Shown here piece after piece: positions 11,326 through 23,600 of a DNA stretch of 64,000 bases. Where the stretch lies: assembly GCF_002234675.1 (NCBI RefSeq), contig NC_019866.2, positions 19,513,311 through 19,577,310 on the forward strand, written 5' to 3'. The position numbers and the translations under genes are program-made. A model generated the notes under the pieces. That model made no database searches, was not told the DNA's origin, and saw nothing but the letters and a program-made list of their open reading frames with translations. Each line of letters opens with the position of its first letter. Within the stretch, counting starts at the first letter, position 1. The stretch is from Oryzias latipes. Its lineage: Eukaryota > Chordata > Actinopteri > Beloniformes > Adrianichthyidae.

Positions 11326-11480
11326 CATTTGTTTCACACTTTTTTGCTATGTATATAATTCTACATGTGTTAATTCAGAGTTTTGATGCCTTCAGTGTGA
11401 CTCTACAATTTTCATAGTCATGAAAATAAAGAAAACTCTTTGAATGAGAAGGTGTGTCCAAACTTTTGGTCTGTACTGTA

Positions 11481-14400
11481 TATATAAGGTTGCTCTCACA
11501 ATTGGACAGTACTGCAAACATGGTTTGAGTAGGCCAAAAATGCTAATAATGTTTACACCTTTTTCTGGGCTGTTTTTTTTTTCACACATGGAATTGAATC
11601 AAAGACTGAAATGTGAATAAAAAAAACTCATGGAAATAGAAATCAAACAGTTTCAATTGCCTGACCAAAACAGGGTAAGAAGCAGGAAGCCAAAAACCAG
11701 CTAATCCTGCAAATCCCCACATTTTAACATGTTTTCCTTCTCTTCATGCCACATTTACCTTTTTAGACATGCTAAAATATTTTAAACTTTTTATAAGTCT
11801 TGCTCTTTCAGTTTCAATTCATGAGATGCCTTTTACTATACTTGTAATACAGATAATACTTGTAATAATACTTGTGATACCATTAATAATGTAATTAATT
11901 CTTGTACTACCATTTACTCCATTTAGTTCAATTCTGCACTTCGGTTTACCATGAAGTAAACTGAGACCCTCATTCTTAAGGGGAACAGGTGTTTTGTTCA
12001 CACCAGAGCTCAGGTGAGCTTTCACACAAAAAAGCAGACTGAGCCTATAAACCCTTATGAGAATAAAACCTTCCAGTATGAAGGCTGTAAAGCATCAGAA
12101 AGCTAGAGATGACCCAGAAACAACTTCAGTACAGGTAAGCAAGTACTAGATAATCTATTGTAATGATGATGTTGATAAAATGAATGGATAGAAGGGTTAG
12201 AAATCTATTCTTGCTTAGTGATTGTTAATAAAGATGTAGACAGATGTGGAGTAATTCTAGAAGGTAACACATCTGCAATCACAGAGGCAGTCAAAACCTT
12301 AATTACTTACTTCTTATCTCTCCTAAAGAGGGTGGCAGATGGCGAACGGAGTGGATCCAGAGAAGAAGAGTTTGTAGTACTTAAGAGTATGAAGAGATCC
12401 ACCTGTTTTAGTTTGATTAGAGGTTTTAGGAAGATTCTGCAAAATGCAAGTCTAGAAATGAAATCCAATTCCTGATTAGGAAGGAAGCGAGGTAGAAATG
12501 TAATGTTAACCTGGAGATTTCTTGTGCAGGGTAACCTGACCGACAACATGGACTTGGGCTTGAGTGTGGTTGGGGAAAGAAGCTTGTGTGGCAATTTGAA
12601 CTTGAACTTAGATACAGGCTTTGATGAGCGGGAAAATCACTACAAACTGGTGCTTAACTGGAGACATCAAAGGTAGCATACAAAGGGGAAACAAAGGGTG
12701 AGTAGCATCAGCTCAACTGTACCAAAGGAGAAGATGGAGAAACCGGAGGGACAAAAAGGGGAGGTGAGAACTGGATGTCATGGCATGGCATGACAAATGT
12801 GCTCTTGGGTCAAATGTACTCTGGCACAAACTGACAGTGTGCTGTACCCTCAATTAACTTTGTTCCTCAGCCAGTCTCATGATTGTCTTCTGTCTTATGT
12901 TTTTTATACTGTTGCAGGCTGTTGGACCCATTCTGCTTGAAAACTTTTGTCTTGATTTGACCATGTCTTTTTCTTGTTCTTACCTGTCTTTGAGTCTGAC
13001 AATTTTCCCTGTTCCTTAAAACTAACTTATTAAATATTTATCTATCTATTAAATAGGTTAAATGTTTAATGTTTAAAAAATTGTTGTGTATAACCTTGCT
13101 AAAAGGTCCAATTGGGAAAAAAAAAACTGTTTAGCTGTCTTAACGCCCTCTGGTGATGTGGAGGCCACAATGCAGTTTCCTCCTGAGCAGTCATTTTAAC
13201 TCTCCTCATTTACCTACTTGATTCGTATAAAAACATTTAATTTGTCATCTCTAGGTCATTTTGCATCAGCAAAATACAAAAAGTTTACAAAGATATCAAT
13301 GTCAGAAGAATTCTGGCTCAAACTGTAAAAATAGGATTTAGGAAACAGAAGGCGTGACCTGTGGAAAGTCCAGAAATAAATCCTACATTAGGATGCACGC
13401 CCACAGCAATGTGACTCTTCCATTGTTGTGAAGGGATAAGAAAAATAAGTTTTTTTCATCAAGTTTAAAGGAAGTCAACTTGTGACCTCTTTTAGTTACC
13501 AAGCAACACAAAAATGTGAGATTTTACAGTGCAATGGGAAAGGCCACAGGTTATAGATGTTTACATAGAGACTGTTTGATAGTGCTCTGTTTATCCGTGG
13601 TTGTTAAATGATAGAAGAATGCAGAATTCACTGGAAACTGTTTGAATGGAATCATTTTGATTACATACTGAATGCTGCAATAAAAAGAAGAAGCTGATAT
13701 GCCAACAGAAATAAAATTTCCCAAATTGATGTGATCCCATTGTTGTGGGCTCATAACTGTACAAAGACGTGCCATTCATTAATTTGGCCTGCCTTGCAGT
13801 GTTTGATGCCTTATTTTCTTTTTTAAGCAGAAGCTAGGATTTGATTTTAGAAATTATAAGGAAACTGAAGTCAACGTTCTCAAAAATGCAGTGACAGAAC
13901 TTTATGAGCAGACATTTACAGGCTTAATCCACCCTCCTTTTATAGCTGACAATATTTATCTGCACAAGCCAACTATTTTATGGCTTGTTGTGACCTTTAC
14001 CCCTTTCAACTTGCCAAGGTTTTCTTCTCTGGTTTTAAAAAAACAGTCTTCCCGGTGTGTGAGGAAGCGGGACTTGAGTGTACTGTGGATTTTTCTTTTG
14101 CAACAGATGGATGTTATGACTAGAATCAACATTTAACGGAAAGATACTGAGATTGTTTGCAGAGATCATCTGAGGATTGAACCTTTGTGTTACCTGGACA
14201 ATAATGTACCAGAGACTGACGTTTTCAGTGAGTACTTAAAGCCAGGTGTCAGTCCAGATGGCATGCGGGAGTTTGTTCTGCTCTCTGGTTCCTCTGTTGT
14301 GCAGACTGCCACTTGTCAGTAGTTCATTAACGCATTAAAGACAGGTAGAGCAGCCTTTTTGTTTGTTGAGGAATATTGATCATAGGTTCCAGCTGAAGGG

Positions 14401-14685
14401 GGACGAGGACTTCGCTTTTTCTTTTACTTCCTAAGTGTTTGGGGTTGAGATTTACCACAAGCCTGTTTTGTTCTCTTATCTGGATGTTGGATAGTAAATC
14501 AAAGACAGCGTTGAGTTCTGCTTAGTCACTGAGAAGTGCACCTTACTTCTGTTTTTGCCGTCAACGGACAAGATCGGCTCTCGTGGCCAGACTTAAAGAA
14601 AAACTTTCAATCTGAATTTAGCTACTGTTAACATGTAGCTTGGAGAAGACACTCAATTCTCTAAGGAAAGTCGAGCATTTCAATA
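11481..14685. other. Region upstream of gucy2c, no further gene seen
   Basis: No exon, RNA gene or repeat that I can support. It must hold the gucy2c promoter and 5' UTR, but I could not fix a TATA box or start site. Open frames of 60-95 residues here overlap on both strands and resemble nothing. Confidence 0.4.
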
Positions 14686-17600
14686 ATGTACGGCTTACAG
14701 AGTTTACTGTTCCTGGGAACGCTGACAATGCTGGTCTCCAACGACATGTTGGATGACTGTTTGGAGTCAAACCCGCGATACACCATGAACGTGGTGCTGC
14801 TGGAGGACAACACTTATGAATGGAGTCGACCATTTGTTCAGGAGGCTGTGGAAGGAGCCATTAAAAAGGATGCAGAAGAGAACAGAAAAGCTGGTATGAA
14901 ATAACTTTACACATTATCGGCTGAGTATTGTATTCAATACAACCAACAGCTGCAAAACAAAACAGTAGATGTTATAATAAAAATATTAGACCTTTTTTGA
15001 GGTGAATAAGACGTACGATAACTCATTACAAACTGCAAAATACAAGTGGGGTAAAATAATATATTTTTTTGTGCATTTTATTTTATTGCGATAATATAAG
15101 TGCATTAAAAGACTGTTCTATAAAATAAGTGTAAGAAACAATAAGGTTTTCACCAGGATTTGTTGCAGCGTTAACGTGAAATGAAACTGAGCAGACAGAA
15201 AAAACCTAAAAAACAGTTACTATCTAGTTAACAGTAAACAATATTTAAAATGTAAAGTGAGAAGTTAAATCAGCATCGAAAGAGTTTCATTTCTTTTGTC
15301 ATATTTCACCCTGATAATAAGAGAGAAAACTGGTTTAAGTCCGAGTCAGAGCAAGCCCCTTTTAATGGAATCCCTCCTTTTAAATTAGATTTAGTAGTTG
15401 GATTGCTCAATTGGCTGGATGTTGGATTGGTGCATAGGAAACCTGGGCTTGCTTCCCAGGGCATGCAATTAGTTAAAACGCCTGTGTTTGGACTTACGGC
15501 ATGACCCTTAGCGCTGCTGCCTATCTGGGTCTCCCTTGCTTCTCGTGCGAATCAATGAAAGCTGATTCACTGTGGCGACCACTGTCAGGATATGCTGAAA
15601 GTGAACAACTCCTTTTGACTTAGATTACATTTTTGACAGAAAAATGAAGGTTTAGTGTGTGTTTAGTGTAGCTGGAAGTTACACTTCTAAAACACAGAGT
15701 TAAACTTAATGACCATGAAGTTCTTAACCTTCTTCATCATGTGAAAGAACATTTATTAAAAAGACATCAGCAGCTACATGTGGTGAAAATCCAAAGTCTC
15801 TGCCGTGATGCTCACTGATATTCTGAATGCCATTTAAGTTTGATCTATTAAGATGAGAAATTAAAGATTTTAGTGATAAAAATGTTAGCAAAATACCTGA
15901 AAAACGTTTGAATCTATTTGAAACTGTAAAAGTATTTCTTTCTAAATTTTGATTTGTTCAGCTCTGAAATCTTCATATTATTTTAGCAATGGTTTTTACA
16001 TAACTTTTCTAAAACTTTTCCATAACCTTTCACAGAATTTCCAAAACTTAAAATAAAAACGTATCAGTCTATTGTAGTCGGTGCCACTAAATTAAACCAA
16101 GACACAAACTGATACATCCAAGTTTGTCTGCCTCACCGTTAAAATTGCAGCCGCCATATCAATGGTCGTTTGTGTTGGTCTGGAGGAAACTGCAGTAACT
16201 TGTGAAGTCGTATTGCATTCAATAAAATAAAAACAATTAAAACGTTGTTCCAATATTTATAAGACGATTCTTGAGAGTCGGGACAAAAGACCTTCAGAAA
16301 AACTGAATCAATTCTTTTCACTGTTCAAAAAATGTTTTGATTTTCAAGAAATTTATTGTTTCATACATTGTAACCTTCATCTTTAATTTGATAGAAAGAC
16401 TTAATGCTTTTCAGTGCTGGTGACTATTGTGACCTAATGTCGAGGACAAGAGAAATAACATAAGGCACCTATTCACTAGTCACACATTTAAGTGAATATA
16501 TCTTTAAAAAAGGATTTATAAAGGCTAAAACTTAACACCAATAATTACAATTCATTTAGATTTAGCATTGCGAGTAACTCAATCCATTTTAAAGGAATGA
16601 TTTTAATCCATTAAAAAGTACTTTTTTATGTGGGGCATGTTTTGTCCCGACTATCAAGAATCAGTGAACTACAAAAGCAAAAAACTACGAACTAAATGAC
16701 CTCCTCTGCTCATGAAAACTATACAATTTTCTGCAATTAAAAGATGAAAAGTCACAAAGTGTCCGTGCCACAGACATGATCTGTTTTGTTTCTGTGCTGG
16801 TCACCATATCACCAGTCTGTTTTGTTCTTCCTACTGACTTTATCCACAAACATTACAGAGCAAAACGTTGGATGTAGTTTCATTGACCAGCATGAACTGT
16901 TTATTTCTGTCTGTGGTGATGCAGAAAAACAGTCACAGTTTGCCTTGATGTGAAGCTGCAGAGGCAGGCAGGAACCCTCAATAGAGAACACAAAAACACC
17001 CCAGACAAGCAATAGCAGTTTCTCAATAACTAACCCTAAATAATCTCAGAGTCATCACAAGTACTTATTACAGTATTGTTAAAATAAAATCCACAGAAAT
17101 CCCTAATATCATTACTCTTTCTCTTACAGTGAACCATCTTGTTCGAGTAATGAAAGTTTTAGACGTGTCCTCATCTAATCACATAGGACTACAACCGTTG
17201 ACCTAAAAATATTAAAGCGAATTTTGAAAGAAATTATAGCAAAGTTGACAAAGTTGACCACTCCCACAAAGTGTGTCCAGCAGGTCACCCACAGGCTTTG
17301 CTGCTAAATACATAAATAAACAGTTCATACTTCCCCAACGTTTTGCTCTGTATTGTTTGTGGATAAAGTCAGTAGGAAGAACAAAACAAACTGGTGATAT
17401 GGTGACCAGCACAGAAACTAAACAGATCATGTCTGTGACACGGACACTTTGTGGCTTTTCAATGTGTAACCCTTGTGCTATCCTAGGCACTTTAACGTTG
17501 GGAGTTGGGTCATCTAGACCCACTAGACAGTGCGCTGAACCTTTTTTCTTCAATGATTTGTGATCTTCACTGGTGTCCATATATTACATGAAATCTTTCC

Positions 17601-20600
17601 ACCTTTATCCACCTTTGTCATGGTAGGGAGAACACATCAATGTAAGGGTGAGGTCATCTAAGATAGCACAAGGGTTAATTGCAGCTCATCTTATAGTTTT
17701 CATGAGCAGATGAGGTTTAGAGCCCAGCCTGTGTGGAGTTCTTCGCTTTTGTAGTTCTTGAAAGTATTAAAACAAAAATCAGAGAAAAGATATGAATGAA
17801 GATCACCCGCTTTTTTGTTTTTGTTTTTAATTGAATGCAATATGTTTCCAAAGTAACATTACCTGTTTTAAACAATTCTCTGATCGACTGGCTTCTGCAG
17901 CGTTCAGCAGCCGTCACTCTTTCTTCCCTTTAATGTGGCTCATCAGCCCCGCTTCTCTCATGCTGCTTATGTCGAAGGACATTTCTGGTTCAAAATGCGT
18001 TTCAGGGTCTTTCAGTAGACACAGTTGATCCCTCTCCTTGAAAAGCCATCGTTGTTAAAGCTTCATTTCCTCTGCATTTCGGAGCATTTCACAATCTCTG
18101 TCCGATAGTAAGCTGAAACCACTGTGCGCTGAACTGACGACAACTCAAACTGCTTTACAAGAATGTAAACTCCCATCATCAAGAGCGTGACGTAGAACTT
18201 CTGCCACAATGTAACCCTTGTGTTATCCTAGGCACTTTAACATTGGGAGTTGGGTCATCTAGACCCACTAGACAGTGCGCTGAACCTTTTTTCTTCAATG
18301 ATTTGCGATCTTCACTGGTGTCCATGGTTTACATGAAATCTTTCCACCTTGATCCACCTTTGTCATGGTAGGAATAACACGTCAATGTAAGGGTGGGGTC
18401 ATCTAAGATAGCACAAGGGTTAAATTCAAATCTCATGTTTAACAATTTTTTGGATCCAAATGATTAAAAATTCATGACTTTTACAAACCTTTACAGAAGA
18501 TTTTGGTTTTTCCACAAACTTTTCAGGGACTTCAAAATTCCATTTTCAAATTGCCAAAAGATTTCCAGCTTTTTATGACCGTACAAACCCTGTCTATGGG
18601 AGCACACAGACTCAAATATGAAATATCTGCTCATTGCCCACTAATACAAGATCAAACTAAACATATTAAACACAATAAAATGAAGGCAGCATAAAGTCAT
18701 TTGGCAGCAAATGTTTCAGACAATAATACACTTTCTTTTACCTTTAGAAAATGATGTTCATAACTAGGGTAACTTAACAATTTTTAAAACAGAAGTCTTC
18801 TAAAAAAGGTACATTCTTTGAAAACATATAAAATGTAATTTCCAACATTGGACTGAATAACATCACAAGAGCCCAGGTTCATTAAAAAAATAAAATAAAA
18901 TGAGTACATGCAGAAGGTCAACACAGGTTTAGACATGTTACTTTGAGGGGTGAGTGAGTGCTGACATTATGTGCTTAGTTTGAGGGAGCAAAAAATGTGC
19001 GCTATGATCCATAAATGCCACAAACCCTGAACAGTATGAGTTAGAAAACTTTTTATTTGTAGATATAGCAATTTTCTAAAGAATTGAATAAAGCTGGACA
19101 TCTAAAGGCACATCATTATTTACCTACTTTTAGTCTTCAACTCTGTTACTCATTTGTTTTTCATATGAACCACCTGTTTGGTATTTGTTTCTTCTCTGAC
19201 TAAATGTATTAGGCAGGATTGTCTGTTCTGCACGAACGACAAACTCTTGTCAACCTTATTTTTCCTTGCATTTTGTATTAAAGCTTTTGTGTCTAAATAT
19301 AGGTCTCCAGCCTAACCTAAATATATCTCTAATCAAATACATTTTATGACACTTGCTAATAATTAAGATCAAAAACATTTTACAACATAAGTTAGGTTCA
19401 GCTGGTTCCACCGGCATTACACAATCTATTCGGTCACCATGATACTGCTTTACCTGCTTTTAAATATGTGGTTAACTTCCATTAGTTTAAAGGTCGAAGC
19501 GGTACAATAAAAATGCTATAAATGAAATTTTGTAACTCATCCCTTTGATGCCAAGACATTTTTTTAAAAAGAAAACTGAACTTTGAAGTCAACATTTAGA
19601 GACCATAAGTTAAATAAAAGTATGAAAGTAAGCTATCTAAAAGCCATTTGTATAATGTGATCTAATCAACATTAATTTTTCTTTTCCCCCCTTTGGTTTT
19701 AGGGTTGAATTTCACTTTAACAGCCAACTACAACTGGTTCAACACCAACTTGTACAACCGCCAGGGCTGTGGGAGCAGCACCTGTGAGGGAGTGGCCATT
19801 CTCAAAAAGCTGCACGTAGGTATCATGAAAAATGTAACGTGAAGAACAGAAAGACTGTCCCATTGTTTGACAGAAAACTCAATTATGGGTTTTAGTAAAT
19901 GTGATGTTCTTGTGACTTTTGCTGTCTCCTAAATGTTTTCACATTACAGTCCTGACTTTCTTCTGGCACAGTGATACAGCTAATGGTCCACAATCAGATG
20001 CTTATCTTAATACACATAGAATTAACACATGAGGGAAATAATCAGTTTAATTACAGGACAGAGGGTAAAGAAAAACATTTGGTTTAAAACACCATCATTG
20101 GAAGACAAAGCAAGAACGTTTTTCTCGTTTTGTTGACAGTTTTGAAGGAGCTGTAACTCGGGAGCTACAAGACATAAAGATTATTAGATTATTTTTAAAG
20201 TAGGCGTGAATAAAGTGTGGCATTTGTCTTGTAATTTTCCAATGAAGAACACCGGAGAAGTTGGCTGTGTCATGCTGGGCCCGTCCTGCACTTTTGCCAC
20301 CTTCCAGCTAGTAGAGTACGTATGATTCCACTTTCCTTTCATTTATTATAATGTATCATCTTACAAAAGTTTAGGATTTCGCCCCTTTTATCTGCCACAG
20401 TATGGAAATTGGCTTAAGTCTGAGCATTCCCGTGATCTCTGCTGGGAGCTTTGGGCTCTCTTGCGACTACAAACCCAAACTGACCAGGATTCTGCCTCCA
20501 GCACGGAAGGTTTCAGACTCACTGGTGTACTTTTTTAATGAAAAAAATATGTTAAAGCCTATATGGGAGAAGGCTTATGTTTATAAGAAGTCAAACAATG

Positions 20601-23600
20601 TGACCGAGGACTGCTTCTGGTAAGCCAAGCACAAAGACAAGTGCCTGTTTCTTATCTTCATCATTGAACATAGTTGTGCTACATCTTCCTGCTGTTGTCG
20701 CAGGTACAACAATGCCCTGGAGGCACCTTCTGCTCACTTTGCATCAAGCAAGAAAAGAGAGATGCTACGTGGTGAGGAAGAACTAAAGAAGGCCCTGACT
20801 TCTAAGTACAGATTTAGCAACAGTGAGTATTGCTGATAACATAAATGCTATTTTTACGCCACAAAAGTTTCATAATATCAAAACATTGTTTTTCAGAAAT
20901 CTGTCCCATGATCATCATGCTCTCTTATTCAGGGATTGTCAAGAACACTGATGCTTTGAAAAAAAAAAGAATATATATTTTAAAATAGTGGCGGTGTAGG
21001 TACCATAACCATTCGGCCTGCAACAACCGTTCAGGGTCCTTCGACTAGTGCTGACGTCACATTATATGATTGACTGTCCGTTGGTCTGATGACGTGATTG
21101 GATTACGATACTACCATATAAGAAGATATTATGCGGTCCGTTGTAAACAAATAGAGCTCCGACAAAGAGCGAGATTATCTTCTAAATGTGCTTTTATTAT
21201 TGTTATGATTATTATAAAGTGCATTGCGGCCGAACGGACTGCAGTCCAAACCCTTCTTCGGACCGCACACTGTAACAAAGCACCTTCCCTGCCTGCAAAC
21301 ACGAAGTTACGAGACTCCAGCTGCTCTGAGACACTTCGGTTGTGTGGAGCAGCAGGTTCATTCTAACAGCCACAGATCTTTTTACAAAGTGGGTCGTGGC
21401 AAAATCTCTCTATAAACACAACAATGAAAAATGTCAGACACAACATATTAGGGAAAAGAACTTTGGGTTACAAAAAGGAAACGTGAAATGAAAATATGTA
21501 GAGCCCGAGCAGATCTCCACACTACATAGTTTGTCCAAGTCGGGTTACCGTAGTGTGACGTTAGACGTTATCCTCAGTCGAAAGGACCCCAAATAGTTAT
21601 TGCAGGCCGAATGGTTACGGTACCTACGGCTCTAATCCCTGGTTAGATGTGTGGGCTAGAGCAGAATTTTCGCTAAAGCTAGCTACTAGCCAGTGACAAG
21701 GACTTGGAAATGAGACTCAGACTTGAATTGCATTTAAGTCTCACAATCATGGATAGACTCGGAACTTAACTTGAGATTCGAAGTCTAGGTCCTAGATGCA
21801 ATGCTCACTTATTTACTCTTCTTCTTCTTTTTTTTATTATTTTGCAGGACATGGCTGCTTGTTCTAAAACTATAGCTTTTTGTTCTAATGCTTTTGCACT
21901 AGGAAAGCAGACACTTCCTATTATTGTGTCCCCACATGTTGCTTAAAAATAGTTTTAATGCGATTTTGGGGCAGTACAATATTTTTTTTTAACTATAAGT
22001 TTAAGACTTGAGACTTGACTTGAATTGCCCACCGAGAACTTCAGACTTGACTTGAAACTAAATGCAAATACTTGTCTTTGACTTGGGAAACATGACTTGT
22101 GGGCATCTGTACAACTACCATCTGGCAAATGACTTTGGACACGTGGTCCTCACTTGTGTTCCATACAACCCATGAGGTTAGAGGAGAGCCAAGTATAGCA
22201 TGGGAGAGTCTGAGATAAATAATTCCTAATTATCTATCTTGCCTTTTAGATTTAAACAAAACACTTGGAAAGTACGGGAGTATTATTCTGACACTCTTCA
22301 CTCATGATGTCAGGCGCTCTACTCAATATATAATTTAAACCTGCCCTTTCTGAGTAATAGTTTAGAAAAACTAGTCTTTATTCAATTAAACAATTTTATC
22401 AATCAAGATAATACTTTAGGAAAATTTCCTTCTGATTGTAGAACCCCTCACTGAGCTCATCTATCTGGTACCAGAGGTAGCACTGGTCAAGGTTATAAAC
22501 AATCTCAGGTCCAATGCTGACAAAGAAAACTATCAAGTTTAGTTTGGCTGGGGGAATTACACCATATATTCTAATTTCATGAAATAATGTGGACAAAACT
22601 TCAGGCTTAAAAAAAGACAATGATGTTTATTTTAAAAAAAAATTTTCTTCTTCATTCCAGTATTTATTTTATGTGGGAGTGTTGATGACATAGTCTCAAT
22701 AAAGGGACTGGCAAAGCAGTTTCATGAAGACACCATTTTCATTCTCATCGACCTTTATAAGTAAGCAAGAATTTCTCATTTAAAAAATATTTTGCATCAA
22801 CAAAAATATCATTGTGAGGCTATGTTAAGCTTTGTACTTATTTTGTCTTAGTCCTGAGTATTACATCAACACAACTTCCTTAGCCCCTATGCGAGACGTC
22901 CTGGTGGTCACTCTGCCACCAAGGAACTACGTCAACGAGTCAAACTCAACATTCAACAACACGGTGAGCTGCACTTCAAACACATAAACAATGTAGTAGG
23001 GGTGGGATTATATCGCTTCGCTTCTTCCCACTGCTTTTCAAGCAATAAATCTACAATGAGTTTGATAAATGTGTAAATTCTTTATTGCTTTGACTACAAT
23101 GCTTGAAATAAATCAATAAATCAAATCAAATCAAATCAAACCATGTAATGAAGACAGAAGACGTATTTTACTGTAAAAGATTACCAGTTTAAGAAATGCC
23201 ATGTGGTAGAGAAACTAAACACAGGGTATTGTGAAGATGCAAGCTACGATCAAAACGTTTGAGGCAACAAATATGGAGGCAATATTTCTCAAAACCATTG
23301 AAATAAAAATTAATGTTAAATTGATCTTTGTAAGGTTTCAGAAAAAATGCAGAGGTGTAGTACAAAGAAGAAAACATTTGTCTTAACATTTTTTTCATCA
23401 ACATAAATTCAAAAATATGTTTTCAGGAATATGAAATTATAGTTTTGCTGTATTAAATGTGTGTAAATTATCACAACATTTAGTTGTCAAACTCAAAACT
23501 GAACTATTACTGTCACTAGTAATTACTTTAACCAAATAGATGAGCCTCAAGCTTTGACTATCTGACAGAAAGTAGAAGGCTGACTACAAAACTAACCAGA

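Larger units (their letters stand above)
7290..11480 (+). mobile_element. Tc1/mariner element, 5'-truncated and twice interrupted
   Basis: The piece at 7290-7320 (translation around the usual 'WTxDQWKS' stretch) continues at 10396 after the 3,067-bp inverted-repeat element. From there transposase codons run to about 10,980: ESKFEIFGSN, then GGGGVMVWGCFAGD (second catalytic Asp region), FQQDTDPKHTS, and LPDLNPIEMVWGELD (last acidic catalytic region). At ~10,982 a LINE-like or SINE-like fragment intervenes. The Tc1 3' part resumes at ~11,325 and ends with 'ggtgtgtccaaacttttgg' plus 'tctgtactgta' at 11,480. The N-terminal DNA-binding half and left inverted end are absent, so the copy cannot move on its own. 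The downstream half has a long uninterrupted frame, which suggests modest age. Confidence 0.85.

Noticed and set aside
13551-13779. Two overlapping 60-75-codon minus-strand frames upstream of gucy2c
   Set aside because: They overlap in different frames, have no splice or family support, and look like chance openings.
17212-17580. 122-codon minus-strand frame
   Set aside because: It runs across MITE copy 2 and the foldback arm, so it cannot be an old gene, and it resembles no family.
21070-21415. Two overlapping plus-strand frames of 98 and 63 codons
   Set aside because: They lie wholly inside the inverted-end transposon of gucy2c intron 5, overlap each other in different frames and resemble no transposase.
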